A stretch of DNA of 17,391 bases from UBA8437 sp963933195 (lineage in GTDB: Bacteria; Planctomycetota; Planctomycetia; Planctomycetales; Planctomycetaceae): contig CAWVUS010000086.1 in the NCBI GenBank assembly GCA_963933195.1, positions 1-17,391 of the forward strand. Reading direction: 5' to 3'. The notes under the pieces were generated by a model that saw only the letters and a list, made by a program, of their open reading frames with translations, searched no databases and was not told where the DNA came from. Positions 1 to 8,100 of the stretch are shown here, piece after piece. Made by a program: the position numbers and the translations under genes. How positions within the stretch are numbered: position 1 is the first letter of the stretch; every line of letters begins with the position of its first letter.

Positions 1-56
1 GGGAGAGCGCTGCGTTCGCAACGCAGAGGTCGGGGGTTCGAGTCCCCTCCGCTCCA
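1..56 (+). tRNA. tRNA-Ala (anticodon CGC), 3' part, cut by window start
   Basis: The window opens inside the D loop. The D-stem 3' strand is at 5-8. The anticodon stem is at 10-14 paired with 22-26, and the loop TTCGCAA at 15-21 places anticodon CGC at 17-19, which reads the alanine codon GCG. The variable loop is at 27-31. The T stem is at 32-36 paired with 44-48, with a TTCGAGT loop at 37-43. The acceptor 3' strand is at 49-55 and the discriminator A is at 56. The next bases are CTT, so the CCA end is not encoded and must be added after transcription. The 5' acceptor strand and most of the D arm lie upstream of the window, so identity rests on the anticodon alone. Confidence 0.9.
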
Positions 57-136
57 CTTCTTCTTCGAATCCCGTTCCAGGCACGTTTGGCGTGTGCAGT
101 GGTTCGGTCTTCTGCTCCTGGCCCATCAGGCTTTCC

Positions 137-1432
137 ATGACCACGATCACCGGTTTTTCAGTCCGAGACGTTCGTTTTCCCACCTCCGAGCACCTGGATG
201 GCTCGGACGCGATGAATCCCGACCCGGATTACTCGGCGGCAGTCGTGATCCTGGAAACCGATCATCCCGACGGGCACTCCGGCCACGGCATGGCTTTCAC
301 CATTGGACGCGGCAACCAGTTGTGCTGCCTGGCGATCGAGGCGGTGGCCGAGAAGGTGGTGGGGCTCACGCTCGAGGAGATCACCTCCGACATGGCCGGT
401 TACTGGCGATTGCTGACCGGCGACAGTCAACTCCGCTGGGTGGGTCCGGAAAAGGGCAGTGTTCACATGGCCACCGCCGCGGTGGTCAACGCGACATGGG
501 ACCTGTGGGGCAAGGTGCGAGGATTGCCGGTGTGGCGGCTGGTTTGCGAATTGACTCCCAGGGAACAGGTCGGGTTGATTGACTTCCGTTACATGACCGA
601 CGCGCTGACTCCCGACGAGGCACTGGAGATTCTCGAGCGGAACGAGCCGACACGAGAGCAGCGGATCCAGCAGATGCTCAGCGATGGTTTTCCCACCTAC
701 ACCACCTCGGCCGGCTGGCTGGGCTATCCCGATGACAAGCTGCGGCGACTCTGCCAGGAAATGACCTCCCGCGGCTGGTCACACTTCAAGATCAAGGTCG
801 GTCGTTCGCTCGAAGACGACATCCGTCGTTGCCGGATCGTCCGCGAGGAGATCGGGCCGGATCGCAAGTTGATGCTCGACGCCAACCAGGTCTGGGACGT
901 TCCCGATGCGATCGCGTGGATGGAACCCCTGGCCGAGTTCGACCCCTGGTTCATCGAGGAACCGACCAGCCCCGATGACATCCTGGGCTACGCCGCGATT
1001 GCCCGGGCCGTCGACCCGATCAAGGTTGCCGGTGGCGAGGCGTGTCAGAACCGGGTCACTTTCAAGCAGTTGATGCAGTCGGGTGGCCTGGGCGTGTGCC
1101 AGATCGACAGTTGTCGGCTCGGTGGAGTCAACGAGGTGATGGCCGTGCAATTGCTGGCCGCGAAGTTCGGGATCCCGGTCTGTCCACACGCGGGTGGAGT
1201 GGGGTTGTGCGAACACGTTCAGCATCTGGCGCTGATCGACTACATCTGTATCGGCGCGTCGTTGGAGAATCGTCTCGCCGAGTATTCCGATCACCTGCAC
1301 GAACACTTCGTGTACCCGCTGGAGATGCGTGACGGTTGCTACGTGCCACCCGAGTCGCCCGGTTACAGCACCGAGATGAAACCCGAATCGCTGGACGAGT
1401 ACGAATTCCCAAGCGGTTCGGCCTGGAATTGA
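137..1432 (+). CDS. L-fuconate dehydratase (enolase superfamily, FucD/ENOSF1-like)
   Basis: This is a 431-residue cytoplasmic enzyme predicted to dehydrate L-fuconate to 2-keto-3-deoxy-L-fuconate, a step of non-phosphorylative L-fucose catabolism. The N-terminal capping domain carries the RDVRFPTS and GSDAM motifs, followed by the (beta/alpha)7-beta barrel. All catalytic positions are visible: the KxK motif K218/K220, Mg2+ ligands D248, E274 and E301, D324 in QIDSCRLGG, and H351 in CPHAGGVGLCEH. From memory these positions coincide with those of the characterised Xanthomonas FucD, and long stretches resemble human ENOSF1 (for example PGYSTEMK near the C-terminus). The start at 137 is chosen because the family begins just before the RDVRFPTS strand; an in-frame ATG at 92 would add 15 unmatched residues. 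No clear Shine-Dalgarno is visible. No other fucose-pathway gene is in the window. The fold and family are near certain; the substrate is inferred from subfamily resemblance. Confidence 0.93.
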   Translation: MTTITGFSVRDVRFPTSEHLDGSDAMNPDPDYSAAVVILETDHPDGHSGHGMAFTIGRGNQLCCLAIEAVAEKVVGLTLEEITSDMAGYWRLLTGDSQLRWVGPEKGSVHMATAAVVNATWDLWGKVRGLPVWRLVCELTPREQVGLIDFRYMTDALTPDEALEILERNEPTREQRIQQMLSDGFPTYTTSAGWLGYPDDKLRRLCQEMTSRGWSHFKIKVGRSLEDDIRRCRIVREEIGPDRKLMLDANQVWDVPDAIAWMEPLAEFDPWFIEEPTSPDDILGYAAIARAVDPIKVAGGEACQNRVTFKQLMQSGGLGVCQIDSCRLGGVNEVMAVQLLAAKFGIPVCPHAGGVGLCEHVQHLALIDYICIGASLENRLAEYSDHLHEHFVYPLEMRDGCYVPPESPGYSTEMKPESLDEYEFPSGSAWN

Positions 1433-1466
1433 GCCCGGAACCGCGCCGTGCCGGATCGCGGTCAAC

Positions 1467-1472
1467 AGAGGA
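1467..1472 (+). promoter_or_regulatory. Ribosome binding site for the M1 aminopeptidase gene
   Basis: AGAGGA lies 9 nt before the ATG at 1482, a good Shine-Dalgarno match and spacing. It supports 1482 over the in-frame ATG immediately following at 1485. Confidence 0.6.
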
Positions 1473-1481
1473 CACCCGCTC

Positions 1482-4061
1482 ATGATGCGCCGCCTTGCTC
1501 TGCCGATCCTGGTCTTTTTGGCCGCCCTGCCCCGTGTTGTTTTCGCACAGGCGACGCCCGAGCTGCCGCCGTTGCGGGCTGCCGAGGATCGTCCGGTCGA
1601 TGTTCGTCATCTGAAGTTGGAACTGGATGTCGATCTGAAAGCCAAACGCATCAGCGGAACCGCCACCCTCGATCTCGTGCTGCTCAGACCGCTGACCACC
1701 GTCCGCCTGGATGCGGTCAACCACCAGGTCACCGCGGTCCGCGGTCAGCACGGCGAGGACAAGGCGGCGGGGCTGGAGTTCGAGAACACCGGTCGTGAAA
1801 TCCTCGTGCACCTGCCGTCTCGTTCGGCTGCCGGCACCGCCTGGCAACTGGCGATCGATTACTCGGTGAGTAACCCGGAGACCGGCCTGCACTTCTTTGG
1901 ACCTTCGGCCAAGACCCCCAAGCAGCCATTGATGGTCTGGAGCCATGGCGAGCCGATTTCCAACAGGTACTGGTTCCCGTCACAGGATCACCCGGCCGAG
2001 CGTCAGTCCTCGGAGATCATCGCGACGGTCCCGGCCGAAATGGAATGCCTCTCCAACGGGAAACTTCTTGCCCGCGAGAAAATCGCCGGTGGCAAGCCTG
2101 GGCAGCAGAAGGTGCGGTTTCACTGGAAGCAGGAGAAGTCACACGTCAGTTACCTGACCACGCTGGTGGTGGGTCGTTTCGAGGTGGCTCGCGAGCAGTG
2201 GCGTGGTCGGCCGGTGCTGTACTACGTGACGCCCGACCAGGCCGCAGACACGGCCAGGACGTTCGGTCGCACCGTCGAGATGCTCGACTACTTCAGTGAC
2301 ACGTTCGGGATCGAGTACCCGTGGGAGAAGTACGCCCAGGTGGTGGTCGAACAGTTCACCGCCGGCGGGATGGAGAACACCAGTGCGACGACTTTGTACC
2401 GGGGGGTGATGCACGACAAACGGGCGATGCTCGACAGCACGCCCGATCGGCTGATTGCTCACGAACTGGGGCACCAGTGGTGGGGCGACCTGGTGACGTG
2501 TCGCAACTGGAGTCACCTGTGGTTGAACGAGGGATTTGCCACATACAGCGAGGTGTTGTGGTACGAGCACAAGCTGGGGCGTGACGAGGCGGACTACCTG
2601 CTGTATTCCAAGAGTCGTTCGGGCCGGTCCGGTGGGGCGCTGACGCGGCCGATCGTTGACCGGCGTTATCCTTCGCCCCGCAGCATGTTTGATTCCCGGG
2701 CCTACCCCAAGGCCGGCTGGGTGCTGCACATGCTTCGCCACCGGGTTGGCGACGATGCCTTCTTCCGGGCGCTGAAGCGGTACGGCACCGTCTACTCCTA
2801 CCAGGTGGCCGAGACCGGCGACCTGAGGCGGACGTTCGAGAGGTTGCTGGGCCATTCGCTGGAGCGATTCTTCTTCGACTGGACCGAACGACCCGCTCAT
2901 CCGGTGGTGACGGTTTCCAGTCGCTACGACGCCGACACGAAGCAGGTCCGTGTCGAGGTGACCCAGGACCAGGATGGCGAACCGTTCGCATTTCCACTCA
3001 GGGTCGCGTTCGTCGTGCCCGGTCTGTCCGAACCGGTCCGATTGGACCTGGCGGTGACCGAGAAACGCCAGGTGGCCTTCGTGCCGGTATCCTCACGTCC
3101 GACCCTGGTGCGTGTTGATCCGGAGTACTCGTTGCTGGCCGAGGTGAAGGAGAAGAAGTCCCGGGGTTGGTGGGTGTCCCAGTTGAAACGGGCTCCCCGG
3201 GTACCCGAACGCCTGCGTGCGGTGGCTCACTTTGCTCCCAGTCGCAGCGAGGCGGACCGGAAGTTGTTGATCGAGACCCTGGCCACCGACACGTTTTACG
3301 GGGTGCGGGTGGCGGCGGCCCAGGCGGTGGGTCGCGTGGCTGATGACCTGTCGCGACCGGCACTACTGGCGGCTCTCGAGCAGAAAGATCCACGGGTTCG
3401 GGCGGCCGCGGCCACGGCCCTGGGATCGTTTGGCAAGAACGCGGGCGTGGCTGACGTGCTTGCCACCGCCTGGGACGAAGGGGACCCGAGTTACAAGGTG
3501 GAAGCGGCACTGCTCAAGTCGCTGGCCCGCCTGCGGCAGTTGCCACTGGAGACCCTGAAAACGGCCCTGGCCCGGGATTCTCACCGAGAGGTGATCCGCC
3601 AGGCCGCGCTGGGAGCATTGTCCCGGCACAAGGATCCCCAGGCGATCGAACTCCTGCTCGAATGGACCGCCCCGGATCGCCCGCGTCGATGCCGAATGGC
3701 GGCGATCCAGGGACTCGGTGAACGGGCCGGTCGTGGCAAGGCTGCCGATGAGGTCTTGGCCAGTGTCGTCAAGAGGCTGACCGAATTGCTGCAGGCACCG
3801 GGCCCCCGGATCCGGTCCTCGTCGCTGCAGGCGATGCGGCGACTGGGCAGTTCGGCGAAGGCGGCCGAGGCAGTCGTAACCAGCCTGGCCGAACATGACC
3901 CCGAGGGCCGTGTGCGGGTTGCCGCCGAGGCGGCACTCAAAGCCCTGCAGACGGAAAAGACCGCGTCGGCGGAACTGGATCGGCTGCGAGGTGAACTCGG
4001 TTCGCTGAGAAAACGCAACCAGGACCTGGCCGACCGGCTGAAGAAGCTGGAAGCGAAGTAG
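1482..4061 (+). CDS. Secreted M1-family zinc aminopeptidase with HEAT repeats
   Basis: This 859-residue protein is a gluzincin metallopeptidase expected to remove N-terminal residues from peptides outside the cytoplasmic membrane. Residues 1-22 form a Sec signal peptide (MMRRLALPILVFLAALPRVV core, likely cleavage after FA at 22). The N-terminal beta domain is followed by the exopeptidase motif GGMEN at 295-299. The zinc site HELGH is at 327-331, with the third ligand E350 in NEGFA, 18 residues further on. Y408 is a good candidate for the transition-state tyrosine. A beta-sandwich segment (about 480-565) leads to helical HEAT-like repeats (about 570-825) rich in alternating Ala/Leu/Arg, then a charged coiled coil (826-859). 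The HEAT part probably caps the active site or binds a partner. The gene lies 49 nt after the fuconate dehydratase, so cotranscription is possible although the functions differ. Substrate preference cannot be read from the sequence. Confidence 0.93.
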   Translation: MMRRLALPILVFLAALPRVVFAQATPELPPLRAAEDRPVDVRHLKLELDVDLKAKRISGTATLDLVLLRPLTTVRLDAVNHQVTAVRGQHGEDKAAGLEFENTGREILVHLPSRSAAGTAWQLAIDYSVSNPETGLHFFGPSAKTPKQPLMVWSHGEPISNRYWFPSQDHPAERQSSEIIATVPAEMECLSNGKLLAREKIAGGKPGQQKVRFHWKQEKSHVSYLTTLVVGRFEVAREQWRGRPVLYYVTPDQAADTARTFGRTVEMLDYFSDTFGIEYPWEKYAQVVVEQFTAGGMENTSATTLYRGVMHDKRAMLDSTPDRLIAHELGHQWWGDLVTCRNWSHLWLNEGFATYSEVLWYEHKLGRDEADYLLYSKSRSGRSGGALTRPIVDRRYPSPRSMFDSRAYPKAGWVLHMLRHRVGDDAFFRALKRYGTVYSYQVAETGDLRRTFERLLGHSLERFFFDWTERPAHPVVTVSSRYDADTKQVRVEVTQDQDGEPFAFPLRVAFVVPGLSEPVRLDLAVTEKRQVAFVPVSSRPTLVRVDPEYSLLAEVKEKKSRGWWVSQLKRAPRVPERLRAVAHFAPSRSEADRKLLIETLATDTFYGVRVAAAQAVGRVADDLSRPALLAALEQKDPRVRAAAATALGSFGKNAGVADVLATAWDEGDPSYKVEAALLKSLARLRQLPLETLKTALARDSHREVIRQAALGALSRHKDPQAIELLLEWTAPDRPRRCRMAAIQGLGERAGRGKAADEVLASVVKRLTELLQAPGPRIRSSSLQAMRRLGSSAKAAEAVVTSLAEHDPEGRVRVAAEAALKALQTEKTASAELDRLRGELGSLRKRNQDLADRLKKLEAK

Positions 4062-4067
4062 TGCCCG

Positions 4068-5072
4068 CTAGGCCTTCTTGGTCATCCGGCTGATCCGGAC
4101 CACGCCGTCGTAGTGAGCGGTGGCGAGATGGATCCGATCGGGCGAGAGGTGCAGGTCGCGTGCCGAGTCCTTCATCTTCGCCTGGTGGAACTCGTTGGCC
4201 TGGCCTTTTTTCCAGAAGTACAGGAATCCTCCGCCGGGTCCACCGGCCGCTCCGATCGTGATCCCTGTCGGATGCAGTGCCAGCCCCCAGGCCACCGCCC
4301 TGGGCTTGGCCTTGGCGAGATGCTTGATGGTTTCCTTGCCGGTCTTCCAGTCGAAAATGACGACCGACGGGTTGCCGACACAAGCGAAGGCATTGGTCAC
4401 GTTGGTGATTCCGCTGACGGCCAATTGCTTGCCGTCGTCGCTGAAGTCGATTGCCCGGATCCCGCCGATGTCGGCCTTGAACCCGGTGTCGTACTTGTAG
4501 AGCGACTTGGCCTGGAGCCGCCGGCCCGCCTTGCCACTGGCCGTGTCCCACTCGAACAGGTGGCACTTCAGGTCCCCGGAAACCAGCCGGCTCCCGTCGG
4601 GGTGGAAAGCGACGTTGTAGACATGATGCTGGTGCCCGGACATGGTCCGGACCAGTGACCCGTCGGCCATTTTCCAGAGTTTGACCAGCCGGTCGTTGCC
4701 GACGCTGGCCAGCAGTGTTCCATCGGGGCTGACGGCGACCGCCCGGACCCAGCCGTCGTGGGCGTCAACGATTCTCAACGGCCTGGGGGTCGTGGCTGCG
4801 GTTTCCCACCAGATCAGCCGACCGTCGTATCCCGCGGTGATCACCTGCGAGCCGTCGCGCGAGAAGTCGATCCCGCGGACCCACGAGTCGGTTCCCTGCA
4901 GGGCGACCTTCTTCTTCTGCTTCGGGTCCCATCGCCAGACCTGGTAGTCCTGGGCACCGTAGAAAATGTAACGGCCCGAGGGATCGTAACGACACGAGAT
5001 CAGTGGATTGCCGTGCTTGAGTTCCTGCACGACGTGTGTTGCGGTGGCGTCGAGTGTTGTTGGAGCAGCCAT
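4068..5072 (-). CDS. Seven-bladed WD40 beta-propeller protein
   Basis: This 334-residue protein consists almost entirely of WD40-type repeats. Seven blades can be followed by their closing strands, including QVWRWDP, LIWWET, VKLWKM, LFEWDT, VVIFDWK, FLYFWKK and VRISRM; most are preceded by a (S)PDG-type turn (SRDGS, SPDGT, HPDGS, SDDGK, HPTG, SPDR). There is no signal peptide or membrane segment, so it is predicted to be a cytoplasmic interaction scaffold with no catalytic residues. The start at 5072 is supported by GGAGAG 9 nt upstream; an in-frame ATG at 5144 would add 24 residues without family character. It is transcribed divergently from the PSCyt1/DUF1549/DUF1553 gene at 5195. WD40 domains are often found next to or fused to such proteins in Planctomycetota, so partnership or co-regulation is plausible but unproven. 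Confidence 0.9.
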   Translation of the reverse strand: MAAPTTLDATATHVVQELKHGNPLISCRYDPSGRYIFYGAQDYQVWRWDPKQKKKVALQGTDSWVRGIDFSRDGSQVITAGYDGRLIWWETAATTPRPLRIVDAHDGWVRAVAVSPDGTLLASVGNDRLVKLWKMADGSLVRTMSGHQHHVYNVAFHPDGSRLVSGDLKCHLFEWDTASGKAGRRLQAKSLYKYDTGFKADIGGIRAIDFSDDGKQLAVSGITNVTNAFACVGNPSVVIFDWKTGKETIKHLAKAKPRAVAWGLALHPTGITIGAAGGPGGGFLYFWKKGQANEFHQAKMKDSARDLHLSPDRIHLATAHYDGVVRISRMTKKA

Positions 5073-5081
5073 GAACTGATT

Positions 5082-5087
5082 CTCTCC
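5082..5087 (-). promoter_or_regulatory. Ribosome binding site fixing the WD40 gene start
   Basis: On the minus strand GGAGAG lies 9 nt before the ATG at 5072. It decides the start against the upstream in-frame ATG at 5144. Confidence 0.65.
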
Positions 5088-5107
5088 ATGTCTCGCCCCG
5101 GGATCAA

Positions 5108-5164
5108 CGCGAGAATGCAATCGCGACGGTTGGAGAACGCACAACCGGTGATGCTGGACATGTC
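5108..5164. promoter_or_regulatory. Cluster of three inverted repeats in the divergent WD40/PSCyt1 intergenic region
   Basis: Within the 122-nt gap between the divergent starts at 5072 and 5195 there are three dyads. CGCGA N8 TCGCG lies at 5108-5125, CGGTTG N9 CAACCG at 5127-5147, and the perfect palindrome GACATGTC at 5157-5164. They are almost contiguous and could be operator sites controlling both genes, or the first two could form alternative hairpins in the WD40 transcript. There is no recognised consensus, so the call is tentative. Confidence 0.3.
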
Positions 5165-5182
5165 GTCGCCGTGATGCCGTTC

Positions 5183-5188
5183 TATACT
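5183..5188 (+). promoter_or_regulatory. Candidate -10 element (TATACT) next to the PSCyt1 gene start
   Basis: TATACT (5 of 6 to TATAAT) ends 6 nt before the ATG at 5195. If used, transcription would begin at or next to that ATG and the mRNA would be leaderless, which fits the absence of any Shine-Dalgarno. The best -35-like hexamer (TGGACA at 5155-5160) is 22 nt away, which is too far for a normal spacer, so this is a weak candidate. Confidence 0.25.
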
Positions 5189-5194
5189 ACGTTG

Positions 5195-8100
5195 ATGATG
5201 AAATGGAGCATTTTGCCGCTTGTAGTCCTGGTGCTGGTGGTCTCGGATCAACTTCCGGCAGCCGATGACACGACCAAAAAGCCGACCGAGGCGCAACTGG
5301 AGCATTTCGAGAATGTGATACGCCCGTTGCTGGCGCGTCGCTGTTTTTCGTGCCACAGCAAGTCGGCCAAAAAGTTGAAAGCGGGCCTGCGACTGGACAA
5401 CCGCAAGCGGGCGCTGACCGGAGGTGACACGGGACCGGCCCTGGTGCCGGGGAACCCCGACAAGAGCTTGCTGGTCCAGGCGATCCGTTACCAGGGCGAC
5501 TACAAGATGCCGCCCTCCGGCAAGCTGCCTCCCGCGGAGATCCGGACGTTGACCGAGTGGATCCGCGGGGGGGCGGCGTGGCCGGAGGATGGTGATGGAA
5601 GCGTCGATCCCGCGGCCCCGTTTGACCTGGCTGCGCGTCGCAAGGCGCACTGGGCCTGGCAGCCGATCCAGGTCGACAACACGCCCGGGAGCCGGGCCCT
5701 GCCCAAGGGGACGCCGGAGAAACTGGTGTCATGGGCCCAATCGCCGGTTGACCAGTTCGTGTTGAAACAACTGGTGGCCCGAAAACTGGCGCCCGTCGCC
5801 GACGCGGACCGGACGACCTGGCTGAGGCGGGTGACCTACGATCTCAGTGGCATGCCGCCATCGGCGGCCGAGGTGGATGCCTTCCTCGGTGACCGGGCCG
5901 ACAAGGCTCACGAGCGGGTCGTTGATCGTCTTTTGGCCAGCACGCGTTTCGGGGAACACTGGGCTCGCCACTGGCTGGACCTGGTGCGGTTTGCCGAGTC
6001 GCGAGGCCACGAGTCCGACTACGTGGCACCCAACGCCTGGGAGTACCGGGACTACGTGATCCGGTCGCTCAATGACGACGTGGCCTATGACCTGTTTTTG
6101 GTCGAGCACGTCGCAGGCGATCTCTTGCCGCGTCCACGACGTCACCCGGTGACGGGGGCCAACGAGTCGGTGCTGGGGACCGGGTTCTGGCACATGGGCG
6201 ACTGGTGCCATTCTCCGGTCGATGTGAGACAGGATGAGGCCGATCGACACGACAACATGGTTGACGTCTTCAGCAAGACCTTCCTGGCACTGACGGTTGG
6301 TTGTGCGAGGTGTCACGACCACAAGTTCGATGCGATTTCGCAAAAGGATTACTACGCGCTCTCGGGATTCCTCAAGAGCAGCGGGTTCCGGCTGGTTCGT
6401 TACGAGACGATCGATCACAACCGCGAGGTTGCCAAGCGTTTGGCCGAGTTGAGACGAGGTGCCCGTCGCAAGCTGTACGCGGCCATCACCGGGGAAGTTG
6501 GCCCGGGACTGAAGGACCTTCCGGCCTATCTCCTGTCGGCACGCGACGTGATCGCGTCGGGCAAGCCCGAGGATGGTGCTGCTCGAGTGGCCGCAGCCAA
6601 CGCTCGCAAGCTCGGAGTGGAACGACTCGGGCGAGTCATCTCGCACCTGGTGGCGGCCGAGAAGTCTCCCGAGGACCCCCTGCACGCCTGGGCCCGATTG
6701 TGTCGTTTGCCGGGTCAGCCGTCGGAAGACGACGTGTCGGCGGTGCTGGATCCCCTGCGAAAGAACTGGGCGAATCGCCAGGCCGCCGCCGCCCGAGCGC
6801 TGGCTGGTGCCCGGGTGGTGGTCGATTTTTCTCGCCTCGAGGGGCGTCGATGGCGACAGGATGGTTCCTCGTTTCGCACCGGCCCGGTGGAACCGGGGGA
6901 CCTGGTGACGACCGCGGATCCCGCGAATCCGGTCGGACAGGTGTTCACCCGGGGAGGTGCCGCCTGGGACCGTGCCTTTTCGGGGTTGGCCGTTGCCAAC
7001 GGGAGCGAGAACGAGAACGGCAAACTGTCGGCCTGGATGCGGGCCGGGCGGACGATTCGCACTCCGACATTCGAACTGAAGACGGGTCGATTGTGGTACC
7101 TGGTCTCCGGACCCGGTCATGCCTTTGCCTCGGTCAATTCGCACCGCCTGCTTCACGGTCCGCTCCATGGCCAGACCGTCATGAACTGGGACGCCGGCAA
7201 CAACCGGCCGCGGTGGGTCCGGCAAGACCTGTCACGATTTGCCGGCCACAGGGTCCACGTTGAGTTTTCGAGCCGGGGCGACAAGCCGCTGCAGTTGTTC
7301 CAGGTGGTGGAAAGTGACAAGGCTCCCGGAGACCCGTTCGCCGGCGATGCGGTCGCTGCCCTGGCCACCCGGCTCGACACCAAGCAGGCCGGCACGCTGG
7401 AGACGGCCGCGAAGGCCACCGCCACGTTGTTGGAGACAGCGTTGGCCTGGTCGAGAAATCCAACGCCCAACGATGCCTCGGCCCAGGCCGTGGTGCTCGA
7501 GTGGCTCGTCGGCCACATGCCGTTGCTGGTGGCCGATTCGCAGGCCAGTGCCGCGCGGGTGGTGCAGGCATCCGGTCCGGTCCTGGCCCAGGAAAAACGC
7601 CTGATCGGGACGGTGAAGAAAACGTCCCGGCTGGCGATGGCAATGTGGGATGGTTCGGCGGTCAATCAGAATCTGTTCGTGCGAGGCAATCCGCACCAGC
7701 GGGGCAAGGAAGTTCCCCGGCGGATGCTCGAGGCCCTGGGAGGTCAGCCGATCAAGGTGACCGATCCAGGCAGCGGTCGTTTGTCGCTGGCGGTGGAACT
7801 GGTTCGCGGTCGCAACCCACTGGTGGCCCGCGTGATGGTCAACCGGATATGGCACCACCTGTTTGGTCGTGGCCTGGTGCCGACGGTCGACAACTTCGGG
7901 ATCCAGGGCCAACCGCCCTCTCATCCGGAATTGCTGGACTGGCTGGCCGATCGTTTCACCCGCGAGCGGTGGTCGACCAAGACGATGATCCGTCGGCTGG
8001 TGCTCTCCAGGACCTATCGCATGTCGAGCCGGCCGTTGCCCGAGGCGGTCGCGGCCGATCCGACCAACACCTGGCTGCACAGCATGCGGGTCCGTCGGTT

